Assembly: GCA_016212295.1 (NCBI GenBank)
Contig: JACRGO010000167.1
Span: 1 to 11,367, forward strand
From: Nitrospinota bacterium
GTDB lineage: Bacteria; Nitrospinota; Nitrospinia; JACRGO01
Length of the DNA stretch: 11,367 bases
Direction: 5' to 3'
Shown: piece after piece, positions 1 through 7,165 of the stretch
How positions within the stretch are numbered: position 1 is the stretch's first letter
Layout of the letters: every line of letters starts with the position of its first letter
Position numbers and translations under genes: made by a program
The notes under the pieces: model-generated
The model's input: only the letters and a program-made list of their open reading frames with translations
What the model was told of the DNA's origin: nothing
Database searches by the model: none

Positions 1-147
1 CGGCGTTGACCCTTCGGTTCCTCCGCACTGTTTCGCTTCGCCGCCGAAGGCGGCTTGCGAACCAGGCGTTCGAAACCGGCCGCCAACCGGGCTTCAAGCC
101 TGCGGCTTGCCGCCCTATTGGCGGCGGCTCAACGCCGCATTGGGCCG
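1..147 (+). other. attC-like integron recombination site, left end cut by window
   Basis: This GC-rich stretch is full of nested inverted repeats. Bases 1-12 (CGGCGTTGACCC) are nearly the reverse complement of 126-137 (GGCTCAACGCCG), which fits the paired L boxes of an attC site. The right-hand R box would be ATTGGGC at 139-145, one base from the GTTRRRY consensus (A for the conserved G). The matching left R box would lie outside the window. Between the arms are further hairpins: 40-54 (GCCGCC/GGCGGC, GAA loop), 94-108 (CAAGCC/GGCTTG) and 109-125 (GCCGCC/GGCGGC). This would be a long attC of about 150 bases, comparable to long VCR-type sites. Two degraded tandem sites (about 5-77 and 79-146) are an alternative. 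Its position just before a small cassette-type gene pair supports the call. The changed G may make it inactive. Confidence 0.5.
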
Positions 148-214
148 ACCAAATCAGGACAACCGGGCACACCAAGAGTAAAATGCCCCAATCACAGCAA
201 AAGGAGTATTCACC

Positions 215-445
215 ATGTCAGCGATACTAGCCGAGTTAGAGCAACAAGCATGTTCACTTTTGCCTGAGGAGCGGGCACATCTTGCCGAGGTTCTTCTTGA
301 GTCATTGCATGGCTCACCACTATCTGAAATCGAAACAGAGTGGGAACGAGAAATTGAAAAACGTGTCGCAGCTTTCGACAGAGGTGAGCTACAGACGTAC
401 CCGGCAGAGGATGTATTTGCTGAAGCAAGGCGTATGACCCAGTGA
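215..445 (+). CDS. addiction-module antitoxin, TIGR02574/Unstab_antitox-like
   Basis: A 76-residue acidic protein that reads as the antitoxin of the toxin encoded just downstream. The N-terminal half (about residues 5-32) has the LxxxxxxLLPEERAxLAEVLLESL pattern of the short 'putative addiction module component' family. In such modules the antitoxin binds and masks the toxin, and often represses its own promoter. A clear ribosome site (AAGGAG at about 200-205) sits 9 bases before the ATG, which fixes the start. The stop TGA overlaps the toxin GTG start (GTGA), so translation is coupled. The gene lies between two attC-like sites, as expected for an integron cassette. No separate promoter is evident, though toxin-antitoxin cassettes usually carry their own. 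The family call rests on pattern recognition and short antitoxins diverge quickly, so the pairing with the toxin is the stronger evidence. Confidence 0.85.
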   Translation: MSAILAELEQQACSLLPEERAHLAEVLLESLHGSPLSEIETEWEREIEKRVAAFDRGELQTYPAEDVFAEARRMTQ

Positions 446-744
446 AGCGAGCACGTTTTGTCGCAGAAGCTCGTCAAGAATTTCTTGCCGAGGTCGCTTA
501 TTACAACGAAGCACAATCTGGCTTAGGAACTCGCTTTACCAAAGCCGTCGAAGAAGCATCTGCCAGAGCGTTGGCTTTCCCGTTATCAGGGACACCGTCA
601 GCTTCAAACACGAGGCGCGTTTTTCTCAAAGGTTTTCCTTTCTCGCTTTTCTACCGACAAGAGGGTGAAGGCATTGTCATTTTTGCAACCTCACATAATT
701 CCCGTAAACCCCGTTATTGGGTCGGTCGCACACATGGCCGCTAA
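442..744 (+). CDS. ParE/RelE-superfamily toxin
   Basis: A 100-residue basic protein of the ParE/RelE toxin fold at full family length. Visible family features are the N-terminal strand (RARFVAEARQEFLAE), the helical YYNEAQSGLGTRF segment (about residues 20-32), a central Pro-containing turn (FPLSGTPS), and the C-terminal strands with FPFSLFYRQ, VIFATSHNSRKPRYW and a final Arg. RelE members cut mRNA on the ribosome and ParE members poison DNA gyrase. The sequence does not settle which applies, although the overall pattern is closer to ParE. It starts with GTG, overlapping the antitoxin stop. Its TAA stop (742-744) lies inside the left R box of the following attC-like site, a compact arrangement typical of integron cassettes. 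The frame is intact and nothing suggests inactivation. Confidence 0.88.
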   Translation: MKRARFVAEARQEFLAEVAYYNEAQSGLGTRFTKAVEEASARALAFPLSGTPSASNTRRVFLKGFPFSLFYRQEGEGIVIFATSHNSRKPRYWVGRTHGR

Positions 745-812
745 CCCGGCGTTCAACTCGGACGCTTCGCCGAAAAGCGCGGCTCCGCGCCGCTTACCTG
801 CGCGTTACACGT
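739..812 (+). other. attC-like integron recombination site
   Basis: An imperfect inverted repeat of about 74 bases directly after the toxin. The outer arms are CGCTAAC (739-745) and GTTACAC (804-810); the latter fits the GTTRRRY core with one mismatch. The inner L arms are TTCAACTCGGACGC (751-764) and GCGCCGCTTACCTGC (788-802). They pair with an unpaired base (CGGaCGC against GCGCCG), like the extrahelical bases of attC. The centre holds the hairpins CGCTT/AAGCG and GCGCG/CGCGC. The phrases TTCAACTCGGACGC and CGCCGCTTACC are characteristic of chromosomal-integron attC sites as I know them. It overlaps the toxin stop codon. It ends the cassette that starts near base 140. Confidence 0.68.
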
Positions 813-837
813 CAAAATAATATTTGATAGGAATTTG

Positions 838-865
838 CTTTTGGGGGCTTTGAAGCCATCAAAAG
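838..865. repeat. intergenic hairpin
   Basis: CTTTTG (838-843) pairs with CAAAAG (860-865), and GGCTT (846-850) pairs with AAGCC (853-857) around a TG loop. An alternative fold pairs GGGCTTT with AAAGCCC a few bases further on. The hairpin lies between the last attC-like site and the 3' end of the membrane-protein operon. It has no clean T-run on either side, so it is not a convincing intrinsic terminator. It may help end transcription of the minus-strand operon or be a cassette remnant. Confidence 0.35.
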
Positions 866-896
866 CCCAGAAAAAACCTCGCTGCCGGATGAAAAT

Positions 897-952
897 GAAA
901 AAAAGCGAAGTGATTTTCCTCCACCTTGAATAAACGGCAGGGCCGCTTCGCG
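897..952 (-). terminator. possible terminator of the minus-strand operon
   Basis: Read on the minus strand just after the stop of the membrane protein gene, GCGAAG is followed about 35 bases later by CTTCGC and a run of seven T. This is the plan of a Rho-independent terminator, but the loop is long for a simple hairpin. The inner part adds only weak pairing (CGGCCCTGCCG). The position is right and the structure is poor, so the call is tentative. Confidence 0.3.
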
Positions 953-2587
953 TCAGTTTCTCCCGCCGCCATCTTTTAAAAGCCTGGCTGTGTCAATGAC
1001 ATAATATCTGTCGAACCTGTATTGGGCCAGTCGGTCCAAATTCTCCCTCAGAAAAAATTTCTTTTCCCCCGCCGCCTGTTTTTTTATAAAATCGTTATAA
1101 GGATCAATGTAAAACCTGTCCCGGTTCAGATATCGAAAGAGCTTAGAGTCTACTATGATGTAATCAACGCCGTATTTTTTAACGAACCCGGCTATATCCT
1201 CCACCCGGTCGCTGTAATAGGCGAAGAAAAAATCCTCGGTCCTTTCCCTGATCATCTCGTGATATTTGGTGAACCATGGCGAGGCCAATTCAAAATTAAA
1301 CAGGACCTTGCGCGCGGAAAAAAGCGGAATGCCGTCCGCAAGATAAGGAGGGGCGGCTATGAGGGAATCCTTTGGCAGGGTCTTGAGGTATTCATATAAC
1401 GGCGCCTCATCACCGTAATCGCGCATCCCGGCCGCTGGTTTGATGGCGTCTCCATGAAAATAGTGGGAGACGCCGATCAGGAGGACCAGGGAGAGGATTT
1501 TTCCCCAGAGGCTTGGGATACGTTCCACGATCCTGCCGAAACCCAGGCTGATGACGAAAAAAACCGCCATGGGAAAAGTGTACCGGAAGTATTTGTAGGG
1601 GAAATAAAGGTGGAGGAGAAAATAGTATGCCAGCTCGTATAACAGCAATCCGCTTACGATAAACAGCCAGAATTCCATGGGGATTTTCAGCGACTCGCGT
1701 CCCAGGAAAAAGAAAATCACCAGGAAGGACAAAATGATGAACGGCTCGTTCAGCGCGCCAATTGCCTTTTTATAAACCGGAACGCGGGGAAGGATTTCGT
1801 TTCTGCCGTTTTTGTACGCGCCGGAATTTCGGACCGTTTCCTCATAGGTCAACAGCCGCCCATACCGTTGGTCCGGCAAGGCATACTTAGGCAGGATAAA
1901 GCAGGCGGAAATAATCATCGGCGCAAGGAAGTGGAGGATGATTTTTTTAGGCTCGACGTTGATTCGAGCGATGGTAGTCCTTAAAACTGCCCAGAGAAAG
2001 TAAGCAACGGCGCAGATCAGGAAGGCGACGGGATAAAACAAGGACAGGAGCGGAATCAACCAGATAAGGTGTTTTGTTTGCCGGGCCGTCAAAAAATAAA
2101 GAAAAAGAACCAATCCAGGATAGGCGAATATCCTGGAATAGCCGCAATTAAAATATTCCAAATGGCCCGGATAGCAGATAAAGGTAAAGGCGAGGATGAA
2201 TCCGCACCAGGGGCCATGAATGGCCCTGCCCATTTTATATAGCGCCGCCCCGGCAACGGCATAAAAAAGGATAGGGATAATTTTGGCAAGTAGAAAGGGG
2301 TTGACGAAATAAGCGGCCAGGGTGTAGAGGTATTTGGTCCCTGTGGCCTCATAAAATACGGCGTAATCCGTAAGCAGATCATCCTTGAGGAGTTCAGGGT
2401 CCAGCAGCCGGTGAAACCAGAAGATATTAGCCCTGTCGTCATCGGTCCGGATGTATTCGCTTTGGAAGGCCGGGTAATTGGAGTAGATGGCGGTCCCCAG
2501 GCTCAGCGCCAGGACAAGGGCATAGAGCGCCTTGTGGACCAAGAGCGTTTTCCCGTCTGAAATTTTTTCCACCCCTTCTTTTATCAT
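953..2587 (-). CDS. multi-pass membrane protein, GT-C glycosyltransferase-like
   Basis: A 544-residue protein with about a dozen hydrophobic segments between residues 17 and 390 and a soluble C-terminal domain of about 147 residues. This matches the plan of GT-C transferases that take sugars from polyprenyl-phosphate donors at the outer face of the inner membrane. The first extracytoplasmic loop after TM1 carries a cluster of acids (RTDDDRANIFWFHR, Asp49-51), where GT-C enzymes place catalytic or metal-binding Asp. The C-terminal part has LPKDSLIAAPPYLADGIPL and YGVDYIIVDSK, phrases shared by many uncharacterised bacterial GT-C-like proteins. Its ATG overlaps the stop of the Cys-rich gene upstream (ATGA), so it is the last gene of a coupled trio. 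The sugar and acceptor cannot be told. I cannot assign a named GT family, and a non-enzymatic membrane role is not excluded. Confidence 0.72.
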   Translation of the reverse strand: MIKEGVEKISDGKTLLVHKALYALVLALSLGTAIYSNYPAFQSEYIRTDDDRANIFWFHRLLDPELLKDDLLTDYAVFYEATGTKYLYTLAAYFVNPFLLAKIIPILFYAVAGAALYKMGRAIHGPWCGFILAFTFICYPGHLEYFNCGYSRIFAYPGLVLFLYFLTARQTKHLIWLIPLLSLFYPVAFLICAVAYFLWAVLRTTIARINVEPKKIILHFLAPMIISACFILPKYALPDQRYGRLLTYEETVRNSGAYKNGRNEILPRVPVYKKAIGALNEPFIILSFLVIFFFLGRESLKIPMEFWLFIVSGLLLYELAYYFLLHLYFPYKYFRYTFPMAVFFVISLGFGRIVERIPSLWGKILSLVLLIGVSHYFHGDAIKPAAGMRDYGDEAPLYEYLKTLPKDSLIAAPPYLADGIPLFSARKVLFNFELASPWFTKYHEMIRERTEDFFFAYYSDRVEDIAGFVKKYGVDYIIVDSKLFRYLNRDRFYIDPYNDFIKKQAAGEKKFFLRENLDRLAQYRFDRYYVIDTARLLKDGGGRN

Positions 2588-3162
2588 TCCCGCGCGTTAA
2601 GGCTTTTTATCAACGCAAAGGTAATTCTGGAATGTAAAAAGAAATTCCTGTTTAACAGGCCGGAAAATTCCATTGCGTCCCGCCATTCCATTTTTTTTAG
2701 AAAATTCATGCAAAGGTAAGTGACGCATGTATTCGGCCTTTTACCGGCCGGCAAGATACACCCGGTATCGGAAAAATAATCGCAGTTTTCCTGAGAGGCA
2801 TGGGGGGCTTTTTGAAGGATATACTCCCTTGCCTCGGCCAGGGAAATGAAAAGCCTGCCTATTTCGTTCTTCGACCCCGAGCCTTCCTTCAAGGGAAGTC
2901 CGTATAAAAAGCAGTCGTTGAAATCGAACCTGTTGGCCTTGGTGTCGCAACAATGGCTTTTACAAGCGGCGCATGCGCTGTATTTGCGGAATAGACTGGA
3001 AAATTGGTCTTGCAGCAAGGCATTTTGTTTTTCCAGGCATGGATCGGAATTCAATGCCAAATCCTTGGAGCCTTTCGACAGCCGGTTTATGATTTCCATT
3101 CTGAATAAGCGAACGCAATGGAACAAATACATCTTCAAGACGATATATGCCTTGTAACTCAT
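2584..3162 (-). CDS. Cys-rich YkgJ-like metal/Fe-S-binding protein
   Basis: A 192-residue, largely soluble protein with two Cys clusters. The first is CxxCxxxCC (SACAACKSHCC, about residues 64-74). The second, further on, has GCILPAGKRPNTCVTYLC. The order CxxC..CC, then GCxLP..RPxxCxxYxC, matches the YkgJ family ('zinc- or iron-chelating' / putative Fe-S proteins), whose biochemical role is mostly unknown. I chose the ATG at 3162 because it forms an ATGA overlap with the upstream membrane protein stop. A longer frame to 3246 would overlap that gene by 88 bases. Its own stop overlaps the start of the next gene in the same way. A cytoplasmic Cys protein sandwiched between two polytopic membrane proteins suggests a partner role or a tailoring step in the same pathway. 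No signal peptide is clear, though the N-terminus has a short hydrophobic, aromatic stretch. Confidence 0.75.
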   Translation of the reverse strand: MSYKAYIVLKMYLFHCVRLFRMEIINRLSKGSKDLALNSDPCLEKQNALLQDQFSSLFRKYSACAACKSHCCDTKANRFDFNDCFLYGLPLKEGSGSKNEIGRLFISLAEAREYILQKAPHASQENCDYFSDTGCILPAGKRPNTCVTYLCMNFLKKMEWRDAMEFSGLLNRNFFLHSRITFALIKSLNARE

Positions 3163-4127
3163 TGAACCGCGCGCTCCGTGGAGGCCGTTTTCACTTTTCT
3201 GATCATTCCCTGGGCAACGATGTTTCCCGTCAATATCCAGGTCCAAAGGCTCACCCCTCGGAAAACGAATGCTATGATCACCGCGGCCTCCATGGGAATA
3301 TTGAAGTGGACCTGAAACCCTACAAGGGACGCCTCCGTGACAGCCAATCCCTTGGGGACCATGGACAAAGTTCCCAGGAATGAACTAAAAGCCACTGTAA
3401 ACACACTTTCAAAAAAGGAGAGGGAATAACCGAAGGCCCTGGATATAAAAAATAAAATCATCCCCATGAAAAACCAGGAAAGGGTTTTGAATGGGACGAG
3501 GAAAAGCCAGTAGCCGGCCTTTGTCAGCGTACTGATTGCCCCTTGCAGATCGGTGATTCCAAAGAACATTTCAGGCGGGACAAAGCGGCGGGCGATTCGT
3601 TGGACCAGGGGCTGTAAATTTTTAAACCGAATGAGTCCAAGAAAAAAAAAGAGGATCAGGCAAGAGGAAGTGACCGCCAGCGCGGCTGCAAGCCAATAGC
3701 CAAAGATCGCCAGGCACATGGCGCCGATTAATGAGGCCGCGCAAAAATCCACGAAAAGGCTGTTCAGTTGGACCGCCGCCCCGTCGCGGATCGAGACGCC
3801 TTTAAGGACGCGAAGAAGGAACGTCCGGCTGAATTCCCCTATCTTGGCCGGGGCCAAATCCGTTGCGAAACCCGACAAAAAAATCATAAGAGAAAAGGAC
3901 AAACCAGACTCAGGGCATACCCTGGTGAGAAAAAAATACCAGACCAAAAAATCCACGGCGATATCCAATATCCCGAAAAAGAAGGCCGGCATCAAATGGA
4001 TTAAGTTGACACTCCCGGCAAGCGCCCACTTATTTCCGGCGTCCCTGGCTACTAATGCCAGGGTTATCGCCAAAAATATAAAAAGCGTGAGCCGGAGTAA
4101 ACTGAAAATTCGTTCTGGAGATTTCAT
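3159..4127 (-). CDS. UPF0104 / LPG_synthase_TM family membrane protein
   Basis: A 322-residue integral membrane protein with about eight hydrophobic helices. It carries the two signature patches of the lysylphosphatidylglycerol-synthase-TM family (the flippase half of MprF and AglD-like proteins). These are PAKIGEFSR (about residues 93-101), fitting PxKxGExxR, and MVPKGLAVTEASL (about 256-268), fitting the late PxGxGxxE motif. Family members act on or flip lipids, or serve in lipid-linked glycan pathways; many sit beside glycosyltransferases, as here. The ATG at 4127 is preferred. A TTG four codons upstream (4139) is possible, and neither has a strong ribosome site. Its stop overlaps the start of the Cys-rich gene. 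It follows a 253-base gap after the aminotransferase, so it may begin a sub-operon. Confidence 0.82.
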   Translation of the reverse strand: MKSPERIFSLLRLTLFIFLAITLALVARDAGNKWALAGSVNLIHLMPAFFFGILDIAVDFLVWYFFLTRVCPESGLSFSLMIFLSGFATDLAPAKIGEFSRTFLLRVLKGVSIRDGAAVQLNSLFVDFCAASLIGAMCLAIFGYWLAAALAVTSSCLILFFFLGLIRFKNLQPLVQRIARRFVPPEMFFGITDLQGAISTLTKAGYWLFLVPFKTLSWFFMGMILFFISRAFGYSLSFFESVFTVAFSSFLGTLSMVPKGLAVTEASLVGFQVHFNIPMEAAVIIAFVFRGVSLWTWILTGNIVAQGMIRKVKTASTERAVQ

Positions 4128-4159
4128 GGCGTGGCTCAATTGTAATAAAAACGAACTTA

Positions 4160-4172
4160 CGCCCTTCGGGCG
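4160..4172. repeat. small GC hairpin in intergenic gap
   Basis: CGCCC-TTC-GGGCG forms a 5-base-pair hairpin with a 3-base loop, 33 bases upstream of the preferred start of the UPF0104-type gene. It has no T-run, so it is not a terminator. It would lie in the 5' leader of the downstream trio. Confidence 0.4.
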
Positions 4173-4186
4173 GAATTTAAAGAATT

Positions 4187-4289
4187 AACATCGAACATCG
4201 AATGTCGAAGTATGTCATGAGTCATGCGCTCATGACGCATGACATACTCCCTTCCATGCTTCGACGTACGATGTTCAGTGTTCGACGTT
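4187..4289. repeat. long imperfect palindrome (REP/MITE-like)
   Basis: The core at 4209-4248 is a 40-base near-perfect palindrome. AGTATGTCATG and CATGACATACT form the ends, and the arms continue as GTCATG/CATGAC with one mismatch around a 4-base loop. Outside it, AACATCGAACATCGAATGTCGAAG (4187-4210, 24 bases; key unit TCGAACATCGAATGTCGAAG) is matched in reverse by CTTCGACGTACGATGTTC (4259-4276), which is followed by AGTGTTCGACGTT. The whole is a stem of roughly 100 bases with imperfections, made of degenerate CGAACATCGAA-type units. It lies between the aminotransferase and UPF0104 genes. It may be a dispersed intergenic repeat, and at RNA level it would form a strong hairpin able to lower downstream expression. 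No ORF explains it. Confidence 0.8.
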
Positions 4290-4351
4290 CTGTTTTCCTT
4301 CTTCAATATTTAGTCGTCGCCGGCTTCCTCATTCTGGCTCCTGAATTCTGG

Positions 4352-4357
4352 ATTATA
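4352..4357 (-). promoter_or_regulatory. candidate -10 box for the downstream trio
   Basis: Read on the minus strand, TATAAT lies just after the aminotransferase stop and before the palindrome. The hexamer 15-18 bases upstream is not a good -35 match. A promoter here would let the UPF0104, Cys-rich and GT-C-like genes be expressed apart from the three genes upstream. The evidence is only a consensus hexamer in an AT-rich stretch. Confidence 0.22.
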
Positions 4358-4380
4358 GTTTCTGAATTCCACATACTCTG

Positions 4381-5598
4381 CTAACCATGCACGGCTCGCT
4401 TCACCCTTGCCGCGATTTCCTCAATGTCCGATCTGGACAGTCCCGGATAGGAGGGGATATGGAGCGCCTCCCTTTCTGCCCTGGCCGCGTTGGGAAACTC
4501 TTCTCCGGTCCCATAAAGCGCGGAGCAGTCCCGCATGTAATACCTCTTGGTGTCCACGCCGGCCTTAAGCAGCCTCAAGGCCACATCCTCCATTCCCGGA
4601 ACGAGTATAGTGAAGAGCAGATAATTTGGACGGTCCTCGGAGGAAACCGGCCTCTGGAACGAGACGGCGCCTTCCAACTCATTCATAAGCATGGCCGCGT
4701 TTTTAATTCGCTTATCGTTGATCTCTGTAAGGGACCTTAGCTGCTCCAGCCCTAAACCGGCCTGGAAATTGGTGTACTTCTCCAATCGGCCCCGCATGGT
4801 GATGTCCGACCCCACATAGCCCGCACCAACCACATCCTTGGGGCCTTTCATGAATGAGGCAATCCGCAGCAAGGGATAGACAAAAAGGGAGAAAAAAGGC
4901 GGATATGTAACCGATGCCTCAAAGCCGCTTTTCAGCAGCCGCTTAAAAATTTTGCCTGCCGTGGGACTATGCCCCTGATCGCGAAGTGACCTTATCCGTT
5001 GGCCGAGTTCCTTATCCGTTGTGGTGATCATGCCTCCGCCCAAGGTGTTGATGCACTTGGATGTCTCGAAGCTGAAATACGCCGCCCGCCCAAAGGCCCC
5101 GGTCTTGGTTTCGCCTGCCGAAGCCCCGCAGGAATGGGCGCAGTCCTCGATCACGTCCACATTGTTTTCCTTCGCTATCGGAAGGATTTTCCGGATGTCG
5201 CACGGCGCCCCGAACAAGTGGGTGGCGATAACGGCCTTTGTTTTTTTCGAAACAGCCTGCTTTAATTTTTCAGGATCCAGCCCCAGGGAAACCGGCTCGA
5301 TGTCCACGAATTTCATGGGAATCCCCATGGACTTAATAATAAAAGGCACTATGGGATATGTGTACGCGGGCGCGATGACTTCCGAATCCTGGTCCAGCCG
5401 CAATCCTTCCAGAATGAATTTCAGGCCCGCCCTGCCGGAGGGGATGGCGATGGCGTCCCTTGCGCCTATGAATCCGGCGAAGGCCCTCTCGAATTCACCT
5501 ATTTTCTCTCCGTCAATCAGACGGCCCTTAAGAAGGCCAAGGAAAAAATTCCGCCAACTATTCTGGGGGTGTAATATTTTTTGTCGTGGAAAGGCCAT
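4381..5598 (-). CDS. DegT/DnrJ/EryC1/StrS family PLP aminotransferase
   Basis: A 405-residue protein at full family length. The PLP fold is marked by PSGRAGLKFIL (about residues 53-63), APAYTYPI (76-83), HLFG (127-130), the cofactor-binding IEDCAHS (150-156, Asp152), and SFETSKCINTLGGGM, where Lys181 should form the Schiff base. These enzymes move an amino group to keto-sugars (nucleotide-linked, for surface glycans and antibiotics) and less often to other substrates. The segment of about residues 213-260 between the catalytic core and the C-terminal domain carries a hydrophobic FFSLFVYPLLRIASF insert that may sit on the membrane or form the active-site lid. It starts 12 bases after the radical SAM gene stop, which implies one transcript, although no good ribosome site precedes the ATG. 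The neighbouring GT-C-like proteins support a role in making an amino-sugar or amino-modified lipid. The substrate is unknown. Confidence 0.92.
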   Translation of the reverse strand: MAFPRQKILHPQNSWRNFFLGLLKGRLIDGEKIGEFERAFAGFIGARDAIAIPSGRAGLKFILEGLRLDQDSEVIAPAYTYPIVPFIIKSMGIPMKFVDIEPVSLGLDPEKLKQAVSKKTKAVIATHLFGAPCDIRKILPIAKENNVDVIEDCAHSCGASAGETKTGAFGRAAYFSFETSKCINTLGGGMITTTDKELGQRIRSLRDQGHSPTAGKIFKRLLKSGFEASVTYPPFFSLFVYPLLRIASFMKGPKDVVGAGYVGSDITMRGRLEKYTNFQAGLGLEQLRSLTEINDKRIKNAAMLMNELEGAVSFQRPVSSEDRPNYLLFTILVPGMEDVALRLLKAGVDTKRYYMRDCSALYGTGEEFPNAARAEREALHIPSYPGLSRSDIEEIAARVKRAVHG

Positions 5599-5610
5599 GT
5601 GTCGGATTTA

Positions 5611-7092
5611 TCAATAAAATTGTTTTTTAGCTGTTTCGGAAAAAGACCGTTTTTTTGAGGCAGAGGGCCGCCGGACCATGTACCAAAAGGCCCGAAGGAT
5701 GAGCGGAACGTCGCTGGCGGCCTGTCCGGCAAGATACAAAAGCCTTTGCCGGCAAAAAAGTTTGAAATAACGCCAGGAAAAATAATACTTATGGTAAATG
5801 CGGTTCCGAAGCTCGCGCAATCGCTGGTCCGGCACCTTGCTTAAATTCCGATGAATGGCGTTATAGGAGGAATAATCCTCCCAATCTTCCATATCTGCCT
5901 TCCCCTGGCCGAAGAAGGAAGTCCCTGGATAAGGCGTGCAGAAGTGGACCTGGATGGTGATTGCCTTGGCCTTAAGGGCCAGGTCCAATGTTTCCTCCAC
6001 TTCCTCCTCTGTTTCCGTCGGGTTTCCTATCATGAAAAGAAGTCGCAGCATGAGGCCCTCCTCCTCCGCCTCGTGAATCGCCTTTTCCGATTTGGCGCGG
6101 GTGGTCCCTTTCCGCAACAGATCAAGAATCCTGTCGCTTCCGGATTCCACCCCTAAACTGAGGCCGACGCATCCGGCCCTCTTCATTCTCTTCATCAATG
6201 CCCTGTCCAGGAGGTCGACCCTGGTTTGGGCCACCCATTTCACGCCTACGTTCCGGCTTTCAATTTCATCGCACAGGGCAAACACATGCGCCCTGTCGAG
6301 CGTAAAGCAATCGTCTTCAATGGAGACGGCATTGACCCCGTGCTCGCGGGCCAATATCTGAAACTCGTCCGCCACCCTTTCAGGACTGAATTTCCGGAAC
6401 GCTTTTCCAAGTGATTGCCTGTGGTCGTAGCCGCAAAAGGAGCATCGGTAAGGGCAGCCCCGCGTGGCAAGAACATGTCCCCACCTGACCGGACGGAAGA
6501 GAGGGACTGGAAAGGAAAATTTCCGGTAATATTTAAGATTGAACAGGCTGTAGTCTATATGGGGAAGCTGGTCAAGGTCCATAGTCAGGGGCCGCTCCTC
6601 GGTTTTCACGGGCCGGGATTTTTCAGCGTCCCAATAAACGAGTCCGGCCACTTCGCGCATGGATTTCCCCTCTTCCCATGCGTCGAGCAATTCCACGGAG
6701 GTTTCCTCGCATTCGCCCGCCATTCCAACGTCAAACAGCGACGGCTCCCGGAAAAGGACTTCCGGGAAATAGGTCGGGACAGTCCCGAAAATAATGGATT
6801 TAACGGGCAGGAGTTTTTTTATTTCGCGGCCAACTTGCAGAGTGATGGGGACCGCCCCGGCGCTAGAATCAAAAAAAACCACATCCGGGCGGAATTCGCT
6901 TGCCCGGTTTAAAACCTTTTCCATGGACCAGCCGTTGGCCCAAACGTCCAGGACCTCGACTGCCCGTCCGGTTGTTTTTACCATTGAGGAGACGTAGGCC
7001 GAGGCAAAGGGAAGGGTTAAGTCATGGGGATGGGCGCGGACATAGCCGAAGTGCGGGGGGAGCCTTAAGAATAATGTCCGGGTGAAGTGCAT
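5611..7092 (-). CDS. BchE-type (B12-binding-domain) radical SAM protein
   Basis: A 493-residue protein with an N-terminal Rossmann-like, B12-binding-type domain (about residues 1-150: FLRLPPHFGYV at the start, then VLDVWANG, RPDVVFFDSS and IIFGTVPTYFPEVL). A radical SAM barrel follows, with ATRGCPYRCSFCGYD giving the [4Fe-4S] ligands Cys213, Cys217 and Cys220. Later motifs are SIEDDCF, SLGVESGSDRIL and FMIGNPTETEEEVEE, standard for the BchE/MiaB-like Elp3-fold group. A DxHxxG cobalamin motif is not seen, so cobalamin binding is uncertain. The enzyme should use SAM to start a radical reaction (methylation, C-C bond formation or rearrangement) on a lipid or sugar. The C-terminal about 90 residues are basic and aromatic (YHKYYFSWRYFK) and may touch the membrane. 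Start choice: ATG at 7092 puts the first strand at the usual place; ATG at 7119 is possible. Confidence 0.9.
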   Translation of the reverse strand: MHFTRTLFLRLPPHFGYVRAHPHDLTLPFASAYVSSMVKTTGRAVEVLDVWANGWSMEKVLNRASEFRPDVVFFDSSAGAVPITLQVGREIKKLLPVKSIIFGTVPTYFPEVLFREPSLFDVGMAGECEETSVELLDAWEEGKSMREVAGLVYWDAEKSRPVKTEERPLTMDLDQLPHIDYSLFNLKYYRKFSFPVPLFRPVRWGHVLATRGCPYRCSFCGYDHRQSLGKAFRKFSPERVADEFQILAREHGVNAVSIEDDCFTLDRAHVFALCDEIESRNVGVKWVAQTRVDLLDRALMKRMKRAGCVGLSLGVESGSDRILDLLRKGTTRAKSEKAIHEAEEEGLMLRLLFMIGNPTETEEEVEETLDLALKAKAITIQVHFCTPYPGTSFFGQGKADMEDWEDYSSYNAIHRNLSKVPDQRLRELRNRIYHKYYFSWRYFKLFCRQRLLYLAGQAASDVPLILRAFWYMVRRPSASKKRSFSETAKKQFY

Positions 7093-7165
7093 GGCTTTTA
7101 ATATACCATAGCGCGGCATGGCCGCAACCAAGATAAATTTCGGTGTCTTCTAACGTTCGATGATA

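Noticed and set aside
6-267. Two plus-strand frames over the attC-like region
   Set aside because: Arg/Pro-rich composition driven by GC hairpins, no ribosome site, and overlap with structured non-coding DNA.
154-516. Minus-strand frame opposite the antitoxin/toxin genes
   Set aside because: Complement of a well-supported toxin-antitoxin pair; Ser/Cys-rich shadow translation without family signal.
3163-3246. Longer start for the Cys-rich protein at 3246
   Set aside because: It would overlap the upstream membrane protein gene by 88 bases; the ATGA-coupled start at 3162 is more economical and matches the next junction.
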